NCBI GenBank assembly: GCA_023411175.1
Contig: JAEYPB010000074.1
Span: forward strand, 1-27,314
Origin: Bacillota bacterium
Lineage (GTDB): Bacteria; Bacillota; Clostridia; Christensenellales; Aristaeellaceae
Direction of reading: 5' to 3'
Length of the DNA stretch: 27,314 nucleotides
The position numbers and the translations under genes are program-made. This document shows positions 1-6,496 of this stretch, one piece after another. How positions within the stretch are numbered: the stretch's first letter is position 1; every line of letters begins with the position of its first letter. The notes under the pieces are model-generated. The model ran no database searches. It saw only the letters and a list, made by a program, of their open reading frames with translations, and had not been told where the DNA came from.

Positions 1-2
1 AC

Positions 3-203
3 GTTCCGGTGTACAGAGAAGGTCGGGGTCTGGGGTTGGGCCTGGGCTGGCGGCGCGGCTTTGGTTGCGGGCGAGGATTCGGAAGGCAATCCGGCCCAAT
101 CAACCTGCCGGACGGCGTTTCGCGTAAAGGTCTTCTCGCCCAGCAAAAGCGTGCGCTCGAAAGCCGGCTCGAGATGGCCAACAAGCAGCTCGATTCACTG
201 TAG
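3..203 (+). CDS. DUF5320-like Gly/Arg-rich small protein, 3' part
   Basis: The frame is open from the left edge to TAG at 201-203, so only the C-terminal part of about 66 residues is visible. A GTG at 9 could be a start, but the frame continues upstream and no ribosome site can be checked. The visible part begins with a Gly/Arg/Phe-rich stretch (GLGLGLG, then GFGCGRGFGR) and ends with a short charged helix rich in Glu, Arg, Lys and Leu. This two-part layout is typical of DUF5320 proteins, which commonly lie beside DUF134 and NifX/Mrp genes as here. Their function is unknown. The assignment rests on composition and neighbourhood rather than on a diagnostic motif. Confidence 0.5.
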   Translation, partial: VPVYREGRGLGLGLGWRRGFGCGRGFGRQSGPINLPDGVSRKGLLAQQKRALESRLEMANKQLDSL

Positions 204-207
204 AAGC

Positions 208-231
208 GGGGGAGGGGTTCATCCCTCTCCC
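208..231 (+). terminator. GC-rich stem-loop after the DUF5320-like gene
   Basis: GGGGGAGGG (208-216) can pair with CCCTCTCCC (223-231) as a 9-bp stem with one G-U pair and a 6-nt loop. It starts 4 bases after the stop codon. No T-run follows, so it is either a weak terminator, an mRNA-processing or stabilising hairpin, or an attenuator ahead of the DUF134 gene. Confidence 0.35.
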
Positions 232-279
232 ATTCGTACGTCAAGAAAAACACCTGTTATATGGAAGAAGGGTGAAATC

Positions 280-639
280 ATGCCAAGGCCGAGAAAATGG
301 CGGAAAGTCTGCTGCCTGCCGGAGAGCAACCAATACGGGCCGCTGAACGCGGCGCTGCCCGAACAGGAAGCGTTTGTCGTAATGTCGGTGGACGAATACG
401 AGGCGATCCGCCTGATCGACCTGGAGAATTTTACGCAAGAGGAGTGTGCCGATCAGATGAACATCGCCCGAACGACCGTTCAGCGCATCTACGCAGACGC
501 GCGACGCAAAATTGCCGAATCGCTGGTTCACGGGCGGGTCCTCAAGATCGAAGGCGGAGAATACCAGCTGTGCGACGGCCTGGAAGAGACCTGCCGCTGC
601 GGCGGCTGCCACAGGCATCGGTGCGGCAGAAGGTTCTAA
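280..639 (+). CDS. DUF134 (UPF0251) family DNA-binding protein
   Basis: The 119-residue protein begins MPRPRKWRKVCCLPE, the hallmark start of the DUF134 family, at an ATG preceded by GAAGAAGGGTG. An open frame extends further upstream, but the family start is clear. Residues about 35-85 form a sigma-70-region-4-like helix-turn-helix, with motifs VDEYEAIRLIDLE and FTQEECADQMNIARTTVQRI. The C-terminus is rich in Cys and His (CRCGGCHRHRC), which suggests metal or Fe-S binding. Members are predicted transcription factors found beside NifX/Mrp genes in anaerobes. Here it heads the cofactor operon and may regulate it; that role is inferred. Confidence 0.85.
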   Translation: MPRPRKWRKVCCLPESNQYGPLNAALPEQEAFVVMSVDEYEAIRLIDLENFTQEECADQMNIARTTVQRIYADARRKIAESLVHGRVLKIEGGEYQLCDGLEETCRCGGCHRHRCGRRF

Positions 640-680
640 GACGGATGCCCTGATTTTAAAAGAATGCGGAGAGAGAACGA

Positions 681-1523
681 ATGAGCACAGAATGCACCCA
701 CGAATGCTCTTCTTGCGGCGAGAGCTGCTCCGAGAGAACGGAATCCTTTGATTTCAGCGCGAAGGCCAACGAATTGTCCCATGTAAAGAAGGTCATCGCC
801 ATCGTCAGCGGCAAGGGCGGCGTCGGCAAGAGCCTGGTCACGTCGCTGATGGCCGTGCTGGCCCGCCGTGCGGGCTATCGTACCGCGATCCTGGACGCGG
901 ACATCACCGGCCCGTCCATCCCCAAAGCTTTCGGTTTGGCGCAGCGGGCGGAGGGCTGCGAAGCCGGCTTGATGCCTGTGCGAACCAAGACCGGCATCGA
1001 GGTCATGTCGCTGAACCTGCTGCTGGACAATGACACGGATCCGGTCGTCTGGCGCGGGCCGATCATCGCGGGAACCGTCAAGCAGTTTTGGACGGAAGTG
1101 GTCTGGGGCGACGTGGATTTCATGTTTGTCGACATGCCGCCGGGGACGGGCGACGTGCCGCTCACGGTATTCCAGTCGCTGCCGGTGGACGGCGTGGTGG
1201 TGGTCGCCTCGCCGCAGGAGTTGGTGGGCATGATCGTTGAGAAGGCGGTTCGCATGGCGGACATGATGAAGATTCCCGTCCTGGGTCTCGTTGAGAATAT
1301 GAGCTACATGGTCTGCCCAGACTGCGGCAAAAGGTTGGCCCCCTTTGGCGAAAGCCGGGCGGATGACATCGCGAGGAAGTACGGTATACCGTCCGTAGCG
1401 CGACTTCCGATCGACACGAAGCTCGCCGCCGCCTGCGACAAGGGCATGATCGAACTGTTCGACGGCAACTGGTTGGACGGAATGCTGAGTCACCTGGAAA
1501 AGGCATTGGAAACCCCGAACTGA
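681..1523 (+). CDS. Mrp/NBP35-family Fe-S carrier P-loop ATPase
   Basis: This 280-residue protein has a deviant Walker A, GKGGVGKS, at residues 44-51. A switch/Walker B region DMPPGTGD lies at about 151-158, and a C-terminal CPDC pair (C212, C215) is the bridging Fe-S motif of ApbC/NBP35 proteins. The N-terminus carries four further cysteines (C5, C9, C12, C16), resembling the extra N-terminal cluster motif of NBP35 proteins. The family binds a [4Fe-4S] cluster at a dimer interface and hands it to apoproteins in the cytosol. The ATG at 681 is preceded by GCGGAGAGAG. It lies 41 bases after the DUF134 gene and 37 before a NifX-type gene, consistent with one transcript. Confidence 0.9.
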   Translation: MSTECTHECSSCGESCSERTESFDFSAKANELSHVKKVIAIVSGKGGVGKSLVTSLMAVLARRAGYRTAILDADITGPSIPKAFGLAQRAEGCEAGLMPVRTKTGIEVMSLNLLLDNDTDPVVWRGPIIAGTVKQFWTEVVWGDVDFMFVDMPPGTGDVPLTVFQSLPVDGVVVVASPQELVGMIVEKAVRMADMMKIPVLGLVENMSYMVCPDCGKRLAPFGESRADDIARKYGIPSVARLPIDTKLAAACDKGMIELFDGNWLDGMLSHLEKALETPN

Positions 1524-1560
1524 ATCTGCCATCATCGAAAACCTGTTGGGGAGGATTGCA

Positions 1561-1923
1561 ATGAAAATTATTGTTCCGGTCAACGAAGACAAGACGAGCG
1601 TCTGCCCGTCCTTTGGGCGCGCGCCGCTGTTCAGCATTACGGATACCGGGAGCGGCAGGTCGGAGGTCGTTGAAAACAAAGCCGCCGCAAGCGAGGGCGG
1701 CGCGGGCATCCGAGCGGCGCAGGCTGTTCTGGACATGGGCGCGGAAGCGCTCATCGCCCCTCGCCTTGGCGAGAACGCAGCCAATGTGCTGAAAACCGCC
1801 GGCCTTCAGTTGTACGCGCCAAAATTTGACGGAGTACAGGCCAACGTCGGCGCGCTGCTGGCGGGCTCCCTGAAGCCGCTGACGGCGATCCACCCAGGCT
1901 TCCATCATGGGGGCAACGAATGA
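1561..1923 (+). CDS. NifX/NifB-type dinitrogenase iron-molybdenum cofactor family protein
   Basis: This 120-residue single-domain protein starts MKIIVPV after GGGGAGGATTGCA. A TTG 15 bases upstream in the same frame was not chosen, because homologues start at this MK(I)I motif. The RNase-H-like fold of pfam02579 is recognisable from the opening strand, the FGRAPLFSI segment, and the GA-EALIAPRLGENA segment around residues 60-72. Relatives include NifX, the NifB C-terminal domain and the orange protein ORP, which bind metal-sulfur clusters. The tail HPGFHHGG is rich in His. Its stop overlaps the next start (ATGA), so translation is coupled to the MinD-type ATPase. No nitrogenase gene is near, so a role outside nitrogen fixation is likely. 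Confidence 0.85.
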   Translation: MKIIVPVNEDKTSVCPSFGRAPLFSITDTGSGRSEVVENKAAASEGGAGIRAAQAVLDMGAEALIAPRLGENAANVLKTAGLQLYAPKFDGVQANVGALLAGSLKPLTAIHPGFHHGGNE

Positions 1924-2762
1924 AGATCGCCATCCTCAGCGGCAAGGGCGGAACCGGCAAGACGCTGGTGGCCGTCAACCTTTCCGCTGTAGCCGGGCGC
2001 TGCACGTACCTTGATTGCGACGTGGAGGAGCCCAACGGGCACCTGTTTCTCAACCCGGAGAACCTGTCTCGCAAAGAGGTGTCGGTCTTAATCCCGCGGA
2101 TCGATCCGGACAAATGCCTGGGCTGCCGCGTGTGCGTTCAGTTCTGCCGGTTCGGCGCGCTGGCGTTTGTGAACGGAAAGCCGCTTCTGACGCAAACGGT
2201 CTGCCATGCATGCGGAGGTTGCGCATACCTGTGCCCCGCCGAGGCGATTTCGGAAACACCTCGGGGCGTCGGCGTGATTGAGCGAGGCACCCACGGCGAA
2301 ACACACGTGCACACCGGCATCCTGAACCCGGGTGAGGTCAGCGGCGTTCCGATCATCCGTGAGCTTCTGTCCTTTGCCGATGAGGATGCTTCGACCGTCT
2401 TTCTCGATTGCCCGCCTGGTACCGCGTGCACGGCGATGGAATGCGTACGCCAAGCCGACCTTTGCGTGCTGGTGGCGGAACCAACCCTGTATGGAGCCCA
2501 TAACCTGCAAATGGCGGACGAACTGTGCGAAGCGTTCCAGAAACCGCGGGTGGCGGTACTGAACAAATGCCTGGAGGGCGTTGAGAACCCATCCGAGGCG
2601 TACTGTGCGAAGCGAGCCGTTCCGATTGTGGCGCGCATCCCTTTTGATGAAGCGTTGGGCAAGCTGAATTCCTTTGGGATAATCTCGTCGGTTCAGCTTC
2701 CGTGGGTCAAGTCGCTGTTCACGGAACTCCTTGACCGGCTCAGGAAGGAGGCGGCCCGATGA
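1920..2762 (+). CDS. MinD-superfamily ATPase with inserted 2[4Fe-4S] ferredoxin domain (first copy)
   Basis: This 280-residue protein begins with Walker A SGKGGTGKT (residues 7-15). Inserted at about 60-110 is a bacterial-type ferredoxin domain with two perfect clusters of four cysteines: C66, C69, C72, C76 and C95, C98, C101, C105. The ATPase fold then resumes with FLDCPPGTACTAME. This architecture (COG1149) occurs in anaerobes next to NifX-type and Mrp genes, and in Desulfovibrio such ATPases belong to the orange-protein complex. It probably couples ATP hydrolysis to Fe-S or metal cluster transfer; the partner is inferred from adjacency. It overlaps the genes on both sides by four bases. 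Confidence 0.9.
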   Translation: MKIAILSGKGGTGKTLVAVNLSAVAGRCTYLDCDVEEPNGHLFLNPENLSRKEVSVLIPRIDPDKCLGCRVCVQFCRFGALAFVNGKPLLTQTVCHACGGCAYLCPAEAISETPRGVGVIERGTHGETHVHTGILNPGEVSGVPIIRELLSFADEDASTVFLDCPPGTACTAMECVRQADLCVLVAEPTLYGAHNLQMADELCEAFQKPRVAVLNKCLEGVENPSEAYCAKRAVPIVARIPFDEALGKLNSFGIISSVQLPWVKSLFTELLDRLRKEAAR

Positions 2763-3643
2763 AGAAGCTTCTTGTGCTCAGCGGCAAGGGCGGCACCGGT
2801 AAAACCACCGTGGCCAGCGCGCTGATCCGCCTCGCGGACGCGAAGATGTTCGCCGACTGCGACGTCGACGCGCCCAACCTGCACCTGACGGTTGCGGTTC
2901 CGCCGGAGAAATCGGAGGAGGACTACCATGGCCTTCCAAGGGCTGTGATCGATCCGGGCGAGTGCGACGGGTGCGGCCTTTGCGCATCCCTGTGCCGGTT
3001 TCACGCGATCACCCAGGACGCAAGCGGATGCTACAAAGTCGACCCTGCCGCGTGTGAGGGCTGCGCGCTGTGCGAGGCCGCCTGTGAATCGCGCGCGATC
3101 TCCATGCGACCGGCGGTCACGGGCTGCCTGATGGCCTATCGGGGCGGCGGCAGGTTCTTCTCGACCGCCCAGCTTCGCATGGGCAGCGGAAACTCCGGAA
3201 AGCTGGTCGCCGCAGTCAAGAAAAGGATGAAAGACGCCGGGGACGCGGGGCAAATCGCGGTCATCGACGGATCGCCCGGCATTGGCTGCCCGGTGATCGC
3301 ATCGGTAAGCGGCGCTGACCTGGTGCTGATCGTAGCCGAGCCGACGCTCTCGGGCATCAGCGACATGGAGCGCATCCTCAATACCGCTTTTCAGCTTGGC
3401 GCCAGATGCGCGGTGTGCGTCAACAAAGCGGATGTCAACGAGAAGATCACCGACGGCATCGAAGCGTTCTGCGCGAAGGTTGGGCTTCCGTTTGTCGGCC
3501 GCATCCCGTTTGACACACGCGCCGTGGAGGCGGTGAACGCGGGCGCAGACGTCATCTTATATGGCGGAGGGGCGGCGGAAGCGATCGGGGCAATGTACCA
3601 TCGGATCACGATGCTGCTTGTGGAAGGTGAGGTTGAAGCATGA
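2759..3643 (+). CDS. MinD-superfamily ATPase with inserted 2[4Fe-4S] ferredoxin domain (second copy)
   Basis: This 294-residue paralogue of the preceding gene has Walker A SGKGGTGKTT at residues 8-17. Its ferredoxin insert carries C69, C72, C75, C79 and C99, C102, C105, C109, and the ATPase part resumes with AVIDGSPGIGCPV. The two copies are head to tail with an ATGA overlap, which favours equimolar synthesis and a heterodimer. Tandem pairs of this type are usual in anaerobe NifX/MinD clusters. The downstream MBL-fold gene also overlaps by four bases. The cargo is not known. Confidence 0.9.
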   Translation: MKKLLVLSGKGGTGKTTVASALIRLADAKMFADCDVDAPNLHLTVAVPPEKSEEDYHGLPRAVIDPGECDGCGLCASLCRFHAITQDASGCYKVDPAACEGCALCEAACESRAISMRPAVTGCLMAYRGGGRFFSTAQLRMGSGNSGKLVAAVKKRMKDAGDAGQIAVIDGSPGIGCPVIASVSGADLVLIVAEPTLSGISDMERILNTAFQLGARCAVCVNKADVNEKITDGIEAFCAKVGLPFVGRIPFDTRAVEAVNAGADVILYGGGAAEAIGAMYHRITMLLVEGEVEA

Positions 3644-4464
3644 ACGTTCGCGTGCTCGTCGAAGATACCAGTTCCTCCGCCGAATACCTGAGTGAGCACG
3701 GCCTGAGCCTCTATATTGAAACGCAAAGGCACAGACTGCTCTTCGATTTTGGGCAGAGCGCCCTGTTCCGCGAGAACGCGGAGAAGATGGGCGTGGACAT
3801 AGGCGGCGTGGATACGGCGATTCTGTCCCACGGGCATTACGACCACGGCGGCGGTATCGCCGCGTTTCTCCAGTACAACAAGAACGCTGAAGTTCTGATC
3901 CAAGAGCATGCCTTTGAGCCGCATTTCTCGATCCGAGCGGGTGGACAGACCGCGGACATCGGGCTGAACCCGGCGCTCGAGCAGAATCCGCGGGTGCGGA
4001 AGATGCGCGGCGCTCAGGCGCTGGACAATGAACTGACGGTCTTCTCCGAGGTTCAAGGGGGAATCCTCTGGCCGCCTGCCAACCGGACACTCCTCAAGGC
4101 GGCGGCGGGCAACCACGCGCCCGACGATTTTTGCCACGAGCAGAACCTGATCATCACCGAGGACGGCGAGGACGTGCTGTTCACCGGCTGCGCCCACAAC
4201 GGGATCGTGAGCATCCTCGAAGCGGCCTGTGCGTTGCGTGGAAGGCCGCTCCGCGCAGTGGTCGGCGGGTTGCACCTGGTCTTGAAGGAAGGTCCTGGCG
4301 GCGGGGACGCCGCGTTCGCCGCGCAGGTCGCGGAGGCGCTCAATGCGTACGGCGCCGACTATTATACGGGTCACTGCACCGGGGAGGGCGGCGTTCAATT
4401 GCTGAGGAAGATGATCGGCCCCCGCGTCCATCGCTTGTCAACCGGACTTACGTTCAATCCATGA
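3640..4464 (+). CDS. MBL-fold metallo-hydrolase (COG1237 type)
   Basis: This 274-residue cytosolic protein has the metallo-beta-lactamase motif SHGHYDHGG, with ligands H64, H66, D68 and H69. Further likely metal ligands lie in FTGCAHNG, GGLHLV and TGHCTG. Length and motif order match COG1237 proteins, one archaeal member of which is a dihydropterin-related phosphate synthase; a pterin function should not be assumed here. It overlaps the second MinD-type gene by four bases and precedes the second NifX-type gene by 20. In anaerobes this MBL family recurrently accompanies NifX/MinD genes, so a link to metal cofactor chemistry is plausible. Confidence 0.8.
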   Translation: MNVRVLVEDTSSSAEYLSEHGLSLYIETQRHRLLFDFGQSALFRENAEKMGVDIGGVDTAILSHGHYDHGGGIAAFLQYNKNAEVLIQEHAFEPHFSIRAGGQTADIGLNPALEQNPRVRKMRGAQALDNELTVFSEVQGGILWPPANRTLLKAAAGNHAPDDFCHEQNLIITEDGEDVLFTGCAHNGIVSILEAACALRGRPLRAVVGGLHLVLKEGPGGGDAAFAAQVAEALNAYGADYYTGHCTGEGGVQLLRKMIGPRVHRLSTGLTFNP

Positions 4465-4484
4465 TAGATAAGGGAGGATTTGTT

Positions 4485-4844
4485 ATGAAAATTGCGGTAC
4501 CCAGCAGCGGGAAGAGGATTTGCGAGCACTTCGGACACTGCGAGAACTTCAACATCTTCGAGGCAAAGGAAGGCGTCATTCTTTCGGAGCAGTCCGTCCC
4601 AAACCCGGGCCACAGGCCGGGCTTTCTGCCGAATTTTCTTGCCGACATGGGCGTGACGGTCGTGGTGGCGGGCGGCATGGGCGGCGGCGCGGTCACGATC
4701 TTCGAGGAGCGCGGCGTCCAGGTGGTCGCCGGTGCGTCCGGAGACGCGCGGAGCGCCGTGGAGCGGTTCTTGAAGGGCGAACTGAAGTCTACGGGAGAAA
4801 TCTGCCACGAGCACGCCATGGGAGAACACGGCGAAAACTGCTAG
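4485..4844 (+). CDS. second NifX/NifB-type cofactor-binding protein with Cys/His tail
   Basis: This 119-residue protein starts MKIAVPSSGKRICEHFGHC after AGGGAGG, with seven bases of spacing. It shows the pfam02579 signature: the C-HFGHC region near residues 12-20, then a long helix-strand segment ending VVAGGMGGGAVTIF. The last 16 residues contain two Cys and three His (GEICHEHAMGEHGENC), which could bind a metal. It is distinct in sequence from the copy at 1561, so the two are likely specialised paralogues. The next gene, an IscU-type scaffold, begins 21 bases downstream. Confidence 0.85.
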   Translation: MKIAVPSSGKRICEHFGHCENFNIFEAKEGVILSEQSVPNPGHRPGFLPNFLADMGVTVVVAGGMGGGAVTIFEERGVQVVAGASGDARSAVERFLKGELKSTGEICHEHAMGEHGENC

Positions 4845-4865
4845 AGTGGAGCGAAGGGAACGACC

Positions 4866-5744
4866 ATGGGTGTAGGACTGTTTACGGATCAGGTGCTTGA
4901 TCACTTTACCAATCCGCGCAATGTCGGAGCGCTTGAGCATCCGGATGCCATTGGGACAGTTGGCGACCCTGTTTGCGGAGATTTCCTCGAGTTGCATCTT
5001 GAGGTTCGAGAAAACGTCGTTACCGACGTGCGCTTCAAGGTGCGGGGATGCGTGGCGGCGATCGCCACCAGCAGTATGACGACGGTCCTGATCAAGGGCA
5101 AGACGCTTGAAGATGCGTCACTTGTGACAGATCGAACCATCGCGGAGGCGTTGGGCGGACTTCCGGAGCACAAGTTGCACTGCTCTATACTGGGCGCAAC
5201 GGCTGTACGCAATGCCATCGCCGATTACCGTTCAAAAGATGAAAGGGGTCACGGTATGAAGACAGAAGCTGCGAAAAAGTCCTGCTTGCAGCCGGTGCCC
5301 AAGGTTCTGGTTTCCTGCCGCGACCGGGAGGGACGCGACAACGCCCTCGCGGTCGCTTACTGCTGCAATTGCAGCTATGATCCGCCGATGGTGATGGTGG
5401 GCATCGTGCCCAGCCGGTACTCATACCACATCGTTAAGGAGACCGGCTGCTTTGTGGTCAACCTGGTGCCCAAGGCTTACGCTGAAACCTTCTCCGAACT
5501 TGGCAAGCGCAGCGGGCGGGACGAGGACAAGCTCAAAAATCTTCATGTGAAGACGGAGAACGGCGTCAAAGTCAACGCCCCGCTTTTAGCCGACTGCCCG
5601 GTGAACATTGAGTGCACCGTGGTGGATTCCATCCAGACCGGTTCTCATGAGATGTTCGTGGGCCGCGTGGAGTACGTGCACGCGGACCCATCGCTGGTTC
5701 ATGAGGACGGCACAATTGACTTTTCGAAGCTGAATCTACTATAA
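4866..5744 (+). CDS. IscU/NifU-type Fe-S scaffold joined in frame to flavoredoxin-type flavin reductase
   Basis: One uninterrupted 292-codon frame carries two families. Residues 1-125 are an IscU/NifU N-terminal scaffold with its three cluster cysteines: C37 in DPVCGD, C62 in RGCVAA and C106 in HCSILGA. Residues 131-292 are a flavin reductase-like FMN-binding split barrel of flavoredoxin type (CSYDPPMVMVGI; SYHIVKETGCFVVNLV; CTVVDSIQTGSHEMFVGRV). These are usually separate genes. At the junction, ATG 5256 is preceded by AAAGGGG with seven bases of spacing, as expected for an independent flavoredoxin start. The product may be a true fusion, a fusion plus a separately translated reductase, or two genes merged by loss of a stop. 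No cysteine desulfurase lies in the window. Confidence 0.85.
   Translation: MGVGLFTDQVLDHFTNPRNVGALEHPDAIGTVGDPVCGDFLELHLEVRENVVTDVRFKVRGCVAAIATSSMTTVLIKGKTLEDASLVTDRTIAEALGGLPEHKLHCSILGATAVRNAIADYRSKDERGHGMKTEAAKKSCLQPVPKVLVSCRDREGRDNALAVAYCCNCSYDPPMVMVGIVPSRYSYHIVKETGCFVVNLVPKAYAETFSELGKRSGRDEDKLKNLHVKTENGVKVNAPLLADCPVNIECTVVDSIQTGSHEMFVGRVEYVHADPSLVHEDGTIDFSKLNLL
5242..5258 (+). promoter_or_regulatory. internal ribosome site and ATG at the scaffold/flavoredoxin junction
   Basis: AAAGGGG at 5242-5248, seven bases, then ATG at 5256, in the same frame as the upstream scaffold. The ATG coincides with the normal start of flavoredoxin-type proteins, so a separate 162-residue reductase could be made. 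Confidence 0.5.
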
Positions 5745-5759
5745 TTTCCCTGAGGGAAA
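5745..5759. repeat. short perfect inverted repeat
   Basis: TTTCCC-TGA-GGGAAA directly follows the TAA stop at 5742-5744. There is no T-run, so it is not a classical terminator; it may be an mRNA 3' hairpin or an operator ahead of the rubredoxin genes. Confidence 0.3.
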
Positions 5760-5824
5760 GACGCGACCGCCCTGTATCTCCCGATGAAGCCTAGCGGAAA
5801 TTGGATGAAGAGAGGTGGTTTGGG

Positions 5825-6496
5825 ATGAGTAAGTTTGTTTGTTCTGTCTGCAGCTACATCTACGACGAGGCTGCGGGCGACCCAAATGCAGGTGTTGCAC
5901 CTGGCACTAAATGGGAGGACCTGCCCGACAACTGGACCTGCCCTGTCTGTGGCGCGACGAAGGAGGAATTCCGGCCGCAGGCAGCCGACACTAAGCCGGT
6001 GGTGAAGGCTGCGGCGCGTACAGAACACCACAGCGGGGATCTCCGCGAACTGACGGCGCTTGAGAAGAGCGCGCTCTGCTCGAACCTCGCGCGCGGCTGC
6101 GAGAAGCAGTACAAGCCCGAAGAAGCCCGCCTGTTCATGGAGCTGGCGGCGTTCTTCAAGGCGGCCGCCACACCGCCGGAAGGCGCGGATTTTTCGCAGC
6201 TGACGGAGCTGATCGAAAAAGATCTGGAAGAGGGCATCCCGGCGGCCAACGCGGTTTCGTCGGAGGCCAAGGACCGCGGCGCGCTCCGGGCGCTGGTGTG
6301 GAACGAGAAGGTGAGCCGCATCCTGAAGTCGCTGCTCGCCCGCTACGGCGGCGGGAAAGCCATGCCGGACGACGCGGGCGTGTTCGTGTGCACGATCTGC
6401 GGCTTTGTGTACGTCGGGGAGACCCCGCCCGAGCTCTGCCCGGTCTGCAAGGTGCCCGGCTGGAAATTCGAGAAAGTGGAAGGGAGGCAGGCGTAA
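5825..6496 (+). CDS. protein with N- and C-terminal rubredoxin modules around a helical domain
   Basis: This 223-residue protein opens with a classical rubredoxin, Fe ligands C6, C9, C39 and C42 (CSVC ... CPVC). It ends with a short rubrerythrin-type rubredoxin knuckle, C189, C192, C205 and C208 (CTIC ... CPVC). The roughly 130 residues between are Ala/Glu/Leu-rich and helical, and lack the ExxH iron motifs of rubrerythrin. The ATG at 5825 follows AGAGAGGTGG; an in-frame ATG 24 bases upstream would only add residues before the canonical MSKFVC start. It likely carries electrons in the cytosol for the rubrerythrin-type protein encoded next, whose ATG overlaps this stop. Confidence 0.8.
   Translation: MSKFVCSVCSYIYDEAAGDPNAGVAPGTKWEDLPDNWTCPVCGATKEEFRPQAADTKPVVKAAARTEHHSGDLRELTALEKSALCSNLARGCEKQYKPEEARLFMELAAFFKAAATPPEGADFSQLTELIEKDLEEGIPAANAVSSEAKDRGALRALVWNEKVSRILKSLLARYGGGKAMPDDAGVFVCTICGFVYVGETPPELCPVCKVPGWKFEKVEGRQA

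Noticed and set aside
61..279. N-terminal extension of the DUF134 protein
   Set aside because: The extension is antisense-like and overlaps the DUF5320-like gene in another frame; the family start MPRPRK and a ribosome site support ATG 280.
636..1784. 382-codon minus-strand frame across the Mrp and first NifX-type genes
   Set aside because: It spans two genes and an intergenic gap on the other strand and has no recognisable motif.
1..5744. Nitrogen-fixation cluster
   Set aside because: NifX- and NifU-type proteins are present, but no nitrogenase subunits, NifB radical-SAM domain or NifEN scaffold genes are seen; such proteins are common outside nitrogen fixation.
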